A DNA stretch of 44,123 bases from Desulfovibrio sp. OttesenSCG-928-G15 (GTDB taxonomy: Bacteria > Desulfobacterota > Desulfovibrionia > Desulfovibrionales > Desulfovibrionaceae): positions 1 through 44,123 of the forward strand of contig JAJDIC010000008.1 of assembly GCA_030266525.1 (NCBI GenBank), written 5' to 3'. The notes beneath the pieces are model-generated. The model was not told the origin of the DNA, ran no database searches, and saw only the letters and a program-made list of their open reading frames with translations. Positions 19,495 through 26,862 of this stretch are shown piece after piece. The number at the start of each line of letters is the position of its first letter. Position 1 is the first letter of the stretch. A program made the position numbers and the translations under genes.

Positions 19495-20355
19495 CTACTT
19501 GCCGATCACCTTGTACACGGCGTTGCAGTCTTCTTTGCCGTACCCGGCAGCGGAAGCTTTTCCATAGGAAGCCAGCGCGGCTTCCATGGAGGGCAGGTCA
19601 AGGCTCCAGGCCCTGGCCATTTCGCAGCCGAGGCGTACATCCTTCAAGGCCAGATCAAGCCCGAAGCGGGCGGTAAAATCGTCTGCCGCTATCCAGGGGC
19701 CGCGCACATCCATCTGGAAGCTGCGCGCACCCGTATCGGTAAGAAGGTCCAGAAGGAGCTTGCGGTCCAACCCGGCCTTTTCGCCCACGCGAATGCCTTC
19801 AGCAAGTACCGCAAGGTTTGTCATGCCCACCATGTTGGAAATGAGCTTTACCGCGCAGGAAGCCGCGATGGAGCCAACGTAGCAGGGCTGGCCGATGATT
19901 TTGAAAATATCTTCCAGGCCGTCCACCAGTGCCTTGTCACCACCGACAAACATGGGTTCTTCCGCTTTTTCCGCCTGGGCGGGCGTTTTGCCGAGTGTGC
20001 ATTGAATATAGCCGATGCCCTTTTCTTGGGCTTCTTCGGCCAATGTTTCAGCTGTTTTCGGATCAATGGTGGACAATTCAATATGGATGCTGCCCTTTTT
20101 CATGGCGGCGTACAGGCCGTCCGGCCCGCTCATGGTGCCCAGCACATGCTGCGGCAGCGGCAAGCTGGTGAACACCACATCGCATATCGCCAAATCCTTG
20201 GCTTTGGCGGCAGCTTTTCCAGAGCTTCCCGCCGCCAGGGTGCGTTCAACGGCTTCCTGGCTAAGATCAAACAACAACACCTGCTTTCCGGCGCGGATAA
20301 GGTTTCTTGCCAAAGGACCGCCCATCAGGCCGGCACCGATAAATCCGATTTGCAT
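19495..20355 (-). CDS. dhpA: 3-hydroxyisobutyrate dehydrogenase-family enzyme, probable DHPS/sulfolactaldehyde oxidoreductase
   Basis: The 286-residue beta-hydroxyacid dehydrogenase has an N-terminal NAD(P) Rossmann motif GFIGAGLMGGPLA (4-16), the substrate strand IELSTIDP (92-99) and the catalytic lysine Lys170 in AVKLISNM. Where most relatives carry an SGG substrate loop, this protein reads LGKTPA, with Gly122-Lys123-Thr124. As I recall it, E. coli sulfolactaldehyde reductase YihU reads Gly122-Arg123-Thr124 there, and its Arg123 binds the sulfonate. A basic residue at the same spot supports a sulfonate substrate. In this operon the enzyme would run as DHPS to sulfolactaldehyde. GGAG precedes ATG 20355. 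The symbol follows Desulfovibrio DF1 by analogy and is not proven. Confidence 0.72.
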   Translation of the reverse strand: MQIGFIGAGLMGGPLARNLIRAGKQVLLFDLSQEAVERTLAAGSSGKAAAKAKDLAICDVVFTSLPLPQHVLGTMSGPDGLYAAMKKGSIHIELSTIDPKTAETLAEEAQEKGIGYIQCTLGKTPAQAEKAEEPMFVGGDKALVDGLEDIFKIIGQPCYVGSIAASCAVKLISNMVGMTNLAVLAEGIRVGEKAGLDRKLLLDLLTDTGARSFQMDVRGPWIAADDFTARFGLDLALKDVRLGCEMARAWSLDLPSMEAALASYGKASAAGYGKEDCNAVYKVIGK

Positions 20356-20366
20356 GTGCGTATCTC

Positions 20367-21626
20367 CTATATTGCACTGGCCTTTTTGAAAAAAGACGAG
20401 TTGGCGTTTTGTATGACCGCAATACGCGGTGAAGAAAGCTCTTTGAGCCAGGCATCTACGGTTTCCTGTAGTTCGCCGCCGGTCAGCAAGCATTGCGCAA
20501 GGGTTTCAGAGGAAAGGTCGGAATGGATGACTACGGTGAAGCGGGTGGTTATGCGCGCAAAAAGGTAGGCCTTGTGCGCCCCCATGGCGAAATCACCCTG
20601 CTCAAAAGCCGCTTTCAAGGATTTGTCGTCCTTGAACCGGCGCACGTAATTCTGGTAAACCTCATCGCCAATACCCTGCTCGCACTTTGCAAGCAGAATA
20701 ATCTTCGCGCCCGGCGCTGCGCATTGCGTTGCGGTTGTAAGCCCTTTTTGGGCCTGGTACAGGCAGATATCCTTGGGTAGCCCCCCGCAGGATGCGATTA
20801 CAATGTCATACGGCTGCGTATAGGGCATTCCGTACAAATCCGCTGTCAGCACCGAAGCTTCGCGCATGACAACGGAAGGAATACCACAGAGAAGCGCGAC
20901 AACCTTTTTTGCCGCATCGAGCACCACGTTGATCGCCAGGGAAACCCCGGCCAGCTCCCCGGCCTCGTTCAGATCAAGCCGGACCGGGTTATCAATGACG
21001 TTGCCCACCACAGCCGCGCTGTCGCGGAGCATTTTGTGGTTCGCCGCTATCATCCTTGCGGAAGCGCAACCTATTGTCACGCCCTTGGCCCCGCCGGTAA
21101 AACCGACGAACTGATGCGCGTCAACGAGGCCCATCACAATTTTCAAATCCGCCGTGGCAAAAGCGGAGTTGATTTCAACCGGTGTCCCGCGCGATGTCCG
21201 CCCAAAGTCCGTCACCGGCGAATGTTCCGCATCATGGGCAACAACCCTGCACCCGCGCAGATCGTGCGGCAAAATACGGGTAAGCTGCGCGTCATCGGCT
21301 GGGGGGTGCAGCCCCCCGCCGACAACAATGCAAATATCGTCGCCGCTTAAAGCCGGATAGGCGGTAAAAAGCCTGTCAAGCAGGGCGGGTAGAAGCACCT
21401 TGACCGGGAAGGGCCGGGTTTCGTCGGGTATGGCAATGGCTACAGACGCGGGCGTGTCCCGCCCTTCAAGAGGCATACAGCCAAACGGTGAATCCAGGGC
21501 AGCGTTGAGAGCGGCCACCGGGTCTGCCAGAACAGGTGCCGAGCGAGGTTCAAAAACGTCAATGGCAAGCGCGTCAGGCAACTGGAGTGGCAGATATCCC
21601 GCTCCGTATTTGAGTTTCATCTGCAT
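20367..21626 (-). CDS. LarA-family nickel-pincer racemase homologue, candidate sulfolactate racemase
   Basis: This 419-residue protein belongs to the lactate racemase (LarA, DUF2088) superfamily, whose enzymes use a nickel-pincer nucleotide to epimerise alpha-hydroxyacids by hydride transfer. Aligned by eye to Lactobacillus plantarum LarA, the active site is complete: PDETRP (67-72, Arg71), GGGLHPP with His107, DAHQFVGFTGGAK with His171 and Lys181 (spaced 10, as H174/K184, Lys184 being the cofactor attachment), ANHKM with His197 (spaced 16, as H200), and YQAQKG with Gln291 and Lys294 (as Q295/K298). ATG 21626 has GAGGAAG upstream; ATG 21620 is possible. It lies between suyB and the DHPS dehydrogenase. 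Racemising (S)- to (R)-sulfolactate is the natural guess. Cofactor genes larBCE are not in the window. Confidence 0.75.
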   Translation of the reverse strand: MQMKLKYGAGYLPLQLPDALAIDVFEPRSAPVLADPVAALNAALDSPFGCMPLEGRDTPASVAIAIPDETRPFPVKVLLPALLDRLFTAYPALSGDDICIVVGGGLHPPADDAQLTRILPHDLRGCRVVAHDAEHSPVTDFGRTSRGTPVEINSAFATADLKIVMGLVDAHQFVGFTGGAKGVTIGCASARMIAANHKMLRDSAAVVGNVIDNPVRLDLNEAGELAGVSLAINVVLDAAKKVVALLCGIPSVVMREASVLTADLYGMPYTQPYDIVIASCGGLPKDICLYQAQKGLTTATQCAAPGAKIILLAKCEQGIGDEVYQNYVRRFKDDKSLKAAFEQGDFAMGAHKAYLFARITTRFTVVIHSDLSSETLAQCLLTGGELQETVDAWLKELSSPRIAVIQNANSSFFKKASAI

Positions 21627-21790
21627 GGTCTTCCTCTTCCTGAAGCGGGTTACCGAACAAGTGAAGCCCCGGCCATTTCCGACAAAGCCCTTGAGACGGC
21701 CCAGAGCCAAAGCGGACAATGAAAAGACCGTGGCGCTGCGCTGTGGCCCGCAAAAGGGCCTGCAAACATAGAACACTCTACCGGGAGTCG

Positions 21791-21842
21791 CCCGGTTTGG
21801 AAACCGGGGCAAGCCCCTTTCCGCCGTATGCGGGGAAGGGGC
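21791..21842 (-). other. Two adjacent hairpins between suyB and the larA-like gene
   Basis: CCCGGTTT/AAACCGGG (21791-21808, two-base loop) and GCCCCTTTCC/GGGAAGGGGC (21813-21842, ten-base loop, one wobble pair) stand in the 231-nt gap 15-67 nt after the suyB stop. There is no T run. They may stabilise the suyAB message or cause partial termination. Confidence 0.65.
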
Positions 21843-21857
21843 CTGCACCGGAGGCGT

Positions 21858-23018
21858 TTACGCGCTTTCGTACAGACGGGTCATAATAAACTCACGGTGC
21901 CCGAGGGTTTCTGCCGCAGTGTTACGCCCGTTGCAGGTGCGGAACAGCATTTCCAGAAGCTTGTCTCCGGCTTCGTCCATGTTTATTTCACGGCGCAGAA
22001 TGCCGGAAACGTCAACATCAATGTGTTCATTCATGGTGCGCACGGTGCGCGGGTTGGCCGAAAGCTTGATTACCGGCAAAATGGGATTGCCGATGATGTT
22101 GCCCTGGCCGGTCGGGAAGAAATGGGCCACAAAGCCGGAAGCGGCGCACAACGTAACCATTTCAGCCGCGGCAGAGGAGGAGTCCATGAACCACAGGCCG
22201 GGCCCGGTGGGCATTTCCGCCTTGTCCAGGCAACCGATAACCGGCGCTTTGCGACCGATTTTCTGGATGTTGCCAAGAGCTTTTTCTTCAATGGTGGTAA
22301 GGCCGCCCTCAATATTCCCCTTTGTGGGCTGAGAGTCGCACAAATCGTCTGTTTTATGGTCGTCCACAACCTTGGCATAGCGATCAAAGAAGAACTTGAA
22401 TTTGGCTTTTACTTCTTCATTGGCGCAACGTTCCATGACAATATGCTCGCCGCCGGTAATTTCTGTGGTTTCACCAAAAAGGGTGGTTGCCCCGGCTTCC
22501 CACAGCTTGTCAAAGGCGTTGCCCACGGTGGGGTTGCCCGCAATGCCGGAAGTGGTGTCGGATTCGCCGCATTTGCAGGAAACCCACAGTTCGTCAACCT
22601 TGCATTCAGTGCGTTGCAGCTCCGTGGCGTAGTGGACAAATTCCTTGGCTTTCAGGGATGCCGCGCGAATAGTTTCCAGGTCGCCGTGCTGTTCAATGCC
22701 AAAGCCGGCAACAGGCTTGCCGGTTTTGGCAATGCCGTCAACAATGCGCTGCGTCCACACGGGCTCGATGCCGATAACAACAACAGCCGCCACGTTGGGA
22801 TTGCAGCCTATGCCGATAAGGGTGCGAAAATGCAGGTCAAGGTCTTCACCAAACTGCAACCGTCCATAGGCATGGGGAAGGGCCATGGTGCCCTTGATAT
22901 TGTTGGCTACGGATTCACAGGCGGCATTGGAAAGATCGTCAAGCGGAAGAATGATAACGTGGTTGCGCACGCCCACACGACCGTTGTCGCGGCGGTATCC
23001 CATAAATGTCTGTTGCAT
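21858..23018 (-). CDS. suyB: (R)-sulfolactate sulfo-lyase large subunit
   Basis: The 386-residue protein is the large subunit of SuyAB, which splits (R)-3-sulfolactate to pyruvate and sulfite in the cytoplasm. It is an altronate dehydratase (UxaA C-terminal) family member. The blocks [80 protein letters not shown] and [16 protein letters not shown] match SuyB as I know it nearly word for word. The conserved Cys in KCGESD and in the C-terminal region are likely iron/metal ligands. ATG 23018 is four nt after the suyA stop with GGTGG upstream; an upstream extension to 23150 would overlap suyA and is rejected. The split into small and large genes is the SuyA/SuyB pattern. Confidence 0.93.
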   Translation of the reverse strand: MQQTFMGYRRDNGRVGVRNHVIILPLDDLSNAACESVANNIKGTMALPHAYGRLQFGEDLDLHFRTLIGIGCNPNVAAVVVIGIEPVWTQRIVDGIAKTGKPVAGFGIEQHGDLETIRAASLKAKEFVHYATELQRTECKVDELWVSCKCGESDTTSGIAGNPTVGNAFDKLWEAGATTLFGETTEITGGEHIVMERCANEEVKAKFKFFFDRYAKVVDDHKTDDLCDSQPTKGNIEGGLTTIEEKALGNIQKIGRKAPVIGCLDKAEMPTGPGLWFMDSSSAAAEMVTLCAASGFVAHFFPTGQGNIIGNPILPVIKLSANPRTVRTMNEHIDVDVSGILRREINMDEAGDKLLEMLFRTCNGRNTAAETLGHREFIMTRLYESA

Positions 23019-23022
23019 TACT

Positions 23023-23307
23023 CTACCACCTTTTCGTCTTGACGTTGTGCACATGCAGGTGTTCACCCTTTTTAATGGGGGCCACAACCTTGCCGATGTC
23101 GGTGCTATACTTGATAACAGTGTCACCAACGGCGAAATCCTTGAGGGCAATCTTGTGCCCGATGGGGATATCGTTCAGCACAGTGAATTGCACTGTTGTA
23201 TTTTCTTGCATAATCCAGCCTGTGCAGTCTGTTCCGGCCTTCAGGCCTTCAACAACTACCACGCCGACACCGTCGCCTTCTTCGTGGACAACGAAATCAA
23301 TGGACAT
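23023..23307 (-). CDS. suyA: (R)-sulfolactate sulfo-lyase small subunit
   Basis: This 94-residue SAF-domain protein corresponds to the N-terminal domain of altronate dehydratase and forms SuyAB with the next gene. It ends in [10 protein letters not shown], the highly conserved SuyA/UxaA terminus, and carries [13 protein letters not shown] in the middle. The start at 23307 has GAGGAG five bases upstream. It is the first gene of the operon, about 120 nt downstream of the start predicted from the sigma-54 promoter. The sulfite it releases with SuyB would feed dissimilatory sulfite reductase, encoded elsewhere. Confidence 0.93.
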   Translation of the reverse strand: MSIDFVVHEEGDGVGVVVVEGLKAGTDCTGWIMQENTTVQFTVLNDIPIGHKIALKDFAVGDTVIKYSTDIGKVVAPIKKGEHLHVHNVKTKRW

Positions 23308-23439
23308 GTCTGCTCCTCGCGGTTGAGACAAGTTAATAAACGGAAACTCCGGCCGGAAACCGGCAATATGACAAGCTGGGCGAGACGACATTTCCCGAAC
23401 AGCCACCAGCAGAGTTTCGTCCTCGTTGCTGCATACAAA

Positions 23440-23454
23440 GCAAGGAGTGTTCCA
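23440..23454 (-). promoter_or_regulatory. Sigma-54 promoter of the suyAB operon
   Basis: The minus strand reads TGGAACACTCCTTGC, against the consensus TGGCAC-N5-TTGC: one mismatch, with the invariant GG and GC ten bases apart. Transcription would start near 23428, leaving a leader of about 120 nt before suyA. The sigma-54 activator gene is transcribed divergently next door. Confidence 0.8.
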
Positions 23455-23528
23455 AACGGCGGCAGCTCAACTCATGCACGATATAATTGAATAATTTTTA
23501 TTCCCGTAGAAAGGGCTCCATACGGGTT

Positions 23529-23561
23529 GACCGTATTTGAACAAAATGTTCAAATACGGTC
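23529..23561. promoter_or_regulatory. Perfect palindrome, probable enhancer site for the sigma-54 activator
   Basis: Two 14-bp arms, GACCGTATTTGAAC and GTTCAAATACGGTC, flank AAAAT without mismatch. A further ATACGG half-site lies at 23520-23525. The palindrome is centred about 90 bp upstream of the -24 element, within the normal range for enhancer binding by NtrC-type activators, and about 95 bp before the activator gene itself, so it may also serve autoregulation. Confidence 0.75.
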
Positions 23562-23640
23562 ATTATTTGTCTGAGCAATACCCGATCCGGGTGGCGCAGG
23601 CGCGGCAGGACAAAACCTGCAAACAGGCAAGGACACACCA

Positions 23641-25320
23641 ATGCCCATATATCAAAAAGACATAGAGTCCATCGGGGCGGAGTTGAGCAAAAAGCTGACC
23701 ACCGCCCTGACCGCCAGAGCGACCAGGAGCCTGTTTTTCAGTACCCTTTCCCGACTTTTGCAGCAGTATTTCTACTTTGATCGTCTGTGTATCAACTTGT
23801 ACGATCAACAAGGTGGAATGCTTACCTATTTTACCGCTGCGGAAGGCACCATTATCAGTACGCTTTCGCCCGTGCGTCCGGCGGAAACGTCCAGCACCGT
23901 GGCCGGTCATGTGATCACCACCCGAAAACCCGTAATCATCACGGACTTTGCCCAGTATTTCACGGAATCCACCGTACACCCCATTGCCGAAGCGGGGCTT
24001 ACCGCCACAATGGCTTTCCCGCTGATTCTGGGTAATGACATTATTGCCACGCTGCATTGCTCTTTTGCCAAACAACCGGACGATATGTATGCCATCTCTT
24101 CCCTGCTTACCCAGCTTTGCCCGGTTATTGCCATTTGCCTGGGGGCCGTTCTTTCACTGGAAAAGACGCATGAAGATTTGCAGCGGCATTACGCCATACC
24201 GGTCATGGCCCCCGCGGCAGACGAGCGGGTTATCTGCCACAGCAAGGTGATGCGCAAGGTCATGCGCCAGCTTGACGCTGTGGCCAAACTTCCTGTGCCC
24301 ATATTGCTGCTTGGTGAAACCGGAACCGGCAAAAGCCTTATCGCGCAAGATATACACAGAAGAAGCCTGCGCAAGGAGGCGCAGTTTGTGCGGGTTAACT
24401 GCCCTTCACTCGCCCAGACCCTTTTTGAAAGTGAACTGTTCGGACATGCCAAGGGGGCGTTTACCGGGGCATCAACCAAACGCATAGGCCGCTTTGAACT
24501 GGCCAACGGGGGGACGCTGTTTCTTGATGAAATAGCCGAACTCTCTGCAGACATGCAAAGCAAGCTCTTGCAGGTGCTGGAAGATTCCAGCTTTGAACGG
24601 GTGGGCGAAAGCGTGCCCCTGGCTGTGGATGTGCGGGTTATTGCCGCAACCAACGTGCATATTGGGCGCTCCATTGCTCAGGGTAAACTGCGGGCCGATC
24701 TCTTTTACCGACTGTCGCCCTGCACCATTGAAATTCCGCCACTGCGCGAGCGGTTTGAAGATTTACCGCCGCTTATCGCCGCCTTGTCCTCACAGCTTGC
24801 ATCCACTCTGGGCCTTCCCCAGGTCAAATTCACGCCTGCCATGCTCAAGCCCATGCGCGAGTACGAGTGGCCCGGCAATGTCAGAGAACTGCGCAATATT
24901 GTAGGCAGGCTGGTGATCCACCAAAACACCTATCGAACGCTTGATGCCTCGGTTGTGGAAACGATGCTCGCCGATAGTCGGCAGCTCTTGCAGCAAAAAC
25001 AGCAGCCGTATGCAGAAGGCAGGGCGACTGCCCAATCCGAACCTGCCGAAGACTATGCGCCCCCCGCGGGGCGACAAGCGGAAGTCTTGCCGGGACAATA
25101 CGAGGCAGGCCGGTTTGAGAACGCCCCCCCGGCACCGAAAGAAAAACTTCCCAGCCTGGGAGAGATGGAACGCCAGCACATTGAAAGCGCCCTGTCCAAA
25201 ACCGGCGGAAGGGTTTCCGGCCCGCACGGCGCAGCGGCTATTTTGGGCATCCCGCGCTCAACCCTTCTGCACAGAATGCGCAAACTCGGCCTGTTGGTGA
25301 AAAACAAACACGGCGCGTAA
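23641..25320 (+). CDS. Sigma-54-dependent activator (GAF-AAA+-Fis)
   Basis: The 559-residue enhancer-binding protein has an N-terminal GAF sensor domain (about 25-170). The AAA+ domain that remodels sigma-54 RNA polymerase follows (Walker A GETGTGKS 225-232, GAFTGA loop 272-277, Walker B LFLDE 293-297, then RADLFYRLSPCTIEIPPLRER), and a Fis-type helix-turn-helix closes the protein (GPHGAAAILGIPRSTLLHRM). A Pro/Gln-rich linker of about 70 residues joins AAA+ and HTH. There is no response-regulator domain, so a small molecule bound by GAF is the likely signal, plausibly DHPS, sulfolactate or sulfite. AAGGA lies seven bases before the ATG. Divergent arrangement with the suyAB operon and the sigma-54 promoter make that operon its target. 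Confidence 0.9.
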   Translation: MPIYQKDIESIGAELSKKLTTALTARATRSLFFSTLSRLLQQYFYFDRLCINLYDQQGGMLTYFTAAEGTIISTLSPVRPAETSSTVAGHVITTRKPVIITDFAQYFTESTVHPIAEAGLTATMAFPLILGNDIIATLHCSFAKQPDDMYAISSLLTQLCPVIAICLGAVLSLEKTHEDLQRHYAIPVMAPAADERVICHSKVMRKVMRQLDAVAKLPVPILLLGETGTGKSLIAQDIHRRSLRKEAQFVRVNCPSLAQTLFESELFGHAKGAFTGASTKRIGRFELANGGTLFLDEIAELSADMQSKLLQVLEDSSFERVGESVPLAVDVRVIAATNVHIGRSIAQGKLRADLFYRLSPCTIEIPPLRERFEDLPPLIAALSSQLASTLGLPQVKFTPAMLKPMREYEWPGNVRELRNIVGRLVIHQNTYRTLDASVVETMLADSRQLLQQKQQPYAEGRATAQSEPAEDYAPPAGRQAEVLPGQYEAGRFENAPPAPKEKLPSLGEMERQHIESALSKTGGRVSGPHGAAAILGIPRSTLLHRMRKLGLLVKNKHGA

Positions 25321-25400
25321 GCCGAAAACAGCCCCGTTCCATGCCCGTACAGTGCCAACCGGCACACGCCCCCTGCCCGGCAGCACGTTGCGAAGTCGCA

Positions 25401-26606
25401 TTACGCGCCACCGGTTGTGTGCAACACAAGCCTGTTCTTTCCCTCTCTTTTAGCCTCATACATGGCATTGTCCGCCCGACGAATAAACATTTCCAGCGTA
25501 TCGTCACCGGAGGGAGCGCCAAAACATATACCGCTACTTACTGTAAAACGAAAATCAGACTTGTCGTCAACCGCCAAAAAAGCCAGCTCTTCCATAATCC
25601 GTCGGCACACAAGACAGGCAGACTCTGCATCCGCTTGCGGCAGCAGTATAAGAAACTCCTCCCCGCCGTAACGGCAAACCAGGTCGCCCACGCGAACCCT
25701 GCCCCGCAATTCATCTGCAAAGGCCCGGATTACCTGATCGCCAAAATCATGCCCGTAGGTGTCATTAATGGACTTGAAGTCGTCAATATCCAGAAAAAGA
25801 ATGGCCAGAGGCGTGCCATCGCTTTTGTGCCGTTCAAAAATCCGCCTGGCGGTATGCAGAAAGTTTTGCCTGTTCGCAAGCCCGCTCAGGGCGTCCACAC
25901 AGGCCAGGCGCATGATTTTTGCGTCCGAGCCTTCCTTCATCAGCAGCAAATAGGCTGAAAGGCTGAAAATCATCAGTAAAATCAGCGATAAAAAAGTAAG
26001 CGTCTGAATGGGAGTGTTCGTAAGAATGGAAATATGCGAATACATGGCCACAAAAGCGCGGGGCAGCAACATGGCGAGAAAAAGCACATAGAACAGGCCT
26101 ACTATACGCTTGAACCGGCTCACGCCCTTGCTGAAAAGCAACAGAACGGTCGGCAACAGAAGGGTAAGAAAGGCGCACACCGAAGCCACCGCAACCCGTA
26201 AGGAGGGGTTGTCCGGTCGCAAATACTCCATCAGGTTGAAGGCACAAACGCACATAAGGGTTGTCGCTCCGACCCACCGCAACCGTTTTTGGGTGTTCCC
26301 ATGGATGATCGTCAGCATGGAAGCGGCTTCCCAGTAAAAGCCCATGAAAAGAAGCGTGTTGCCCAGATTGACCGAGAGGATATCCGGTACAAGATCGCGG
26401 AAAAAGAACAGGAAATGCGCGACGGACTGGGATAACTTGGCCAGGATGTAATAGCTGGAAAGGGCCTTGTCCTGCGAATAGGGGTTGGTAAGCTTGAAGG
26501 AATATATAAGCAGAACAGAAATAACATTACCCCAGAATAAAACGGCAATGAGCGTCCTGACATCTATATCAAGAAGGGGAAAGAAAATTTCTTGAATCAG
26601 AAACAT
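25401..26606 (-). CDS. Membrane diguanylate cyclase (GGDEF)
   Basis: The 401-residue protein makes the second messenger cyclic di-GMP. About seven hydrophobic helices fill residues 1-235, followed by a GGDEF domain starting DALSGLANRQNFLH. The active site GGEEF is at 314-318, FLDIDDFKSINDTYGHDFGD provides metal and substrate residues, and an inhibitory I-site RVGD (305-308) sits the canonical five residues upstream. The enzyme should be active and product-inhibited. The membrane part resembles a seven-helix sensor without a clear named domain. It is convergent with the activator gene and not obviously part of its regulon. The PilZ protein in this window is a possible downstream receptor. Confidence 0.9.
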   Translation of the reverse strand: MFLIQEIFFPLLDIDVRTLIAVLFWGNVISVLLIYSFKLTNPYSQDKALSSYYILAKLSQSVAHFLFFFRDLVPDILSVNLGNTLLFMGFYWEAASMLTIIHGNTQKRLRWVGATTLMCVCAFNLMEYLRPDNPSLRVAVASVCAFLTLLLPTVLLLFSKGVSRFKRIVGLFYVLFLAMLLPRAFVAMYSHISILTNTPIQTLTFLSLILLMIFSLSAYLLLMKEGSDAKIMRLACVDALSGLANRQNFLHTARRIFERHKSDGTPLAILFLDIDDFKSINDTYGHDFGDQVIRAFADELRGRVRVGDLVCRYGGEEFLILLPQADAESACLVCRRIMEELAFLAVDDKSDFRFTVSSGICFGAPSGDDTLEMFIRRADNAMYEAKREGKNRLVLHTTGGA

Positions 26607-26792
26607 ACAAACCCCAGAGTGAGCGGGAAAAAGCCGGGAGTAGAAAGATTACTGCAACGTTTTGACTGAGTATATTCTCAATGAGTATAAAAGTGAAGTA
26701 GTCTGTTTTTATCCCGACATATAGTTATATAGACGCAAATATGATAAAATTACTATACCTTTGGGTAGTATTGTATTTGCCCGTGTGCGTGT

Positions 26793-26803
26793 GGGGGGGG
26801 GGG
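26793..26803 (+). repeat. Homopolymer (G)11 in the gap between autotransporter and cyclase genes
   Basis: Eleven G lie 59 nt beyond the autotransporter stop, in an otherwise gene-free 256-nt gap (26607-26862). An 11-nt direct repeat GGCATGCGTCA is found at 26802-26812 and 26844-26854. The tract is distant from any start codon (about 190 nt upstream of the cyclase). Confidence 0.9.
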
Positions 26804-26862
26804 CATGCGTCACTGCAAAAGGGGCGCAGTAACGACGCCAAAAGGCATGCGTCAGCGTTTCC

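Noticed and set aside
21858..23307. Altronate dehydratase (uxaA) as an explanation for suyAB.
   Set aside because: The family is shared, but the split small/large genes, the SuyB-specific blocks and the operon partners fit sulfolactate sulfo-lyase much better. No hexuronate genes are near.
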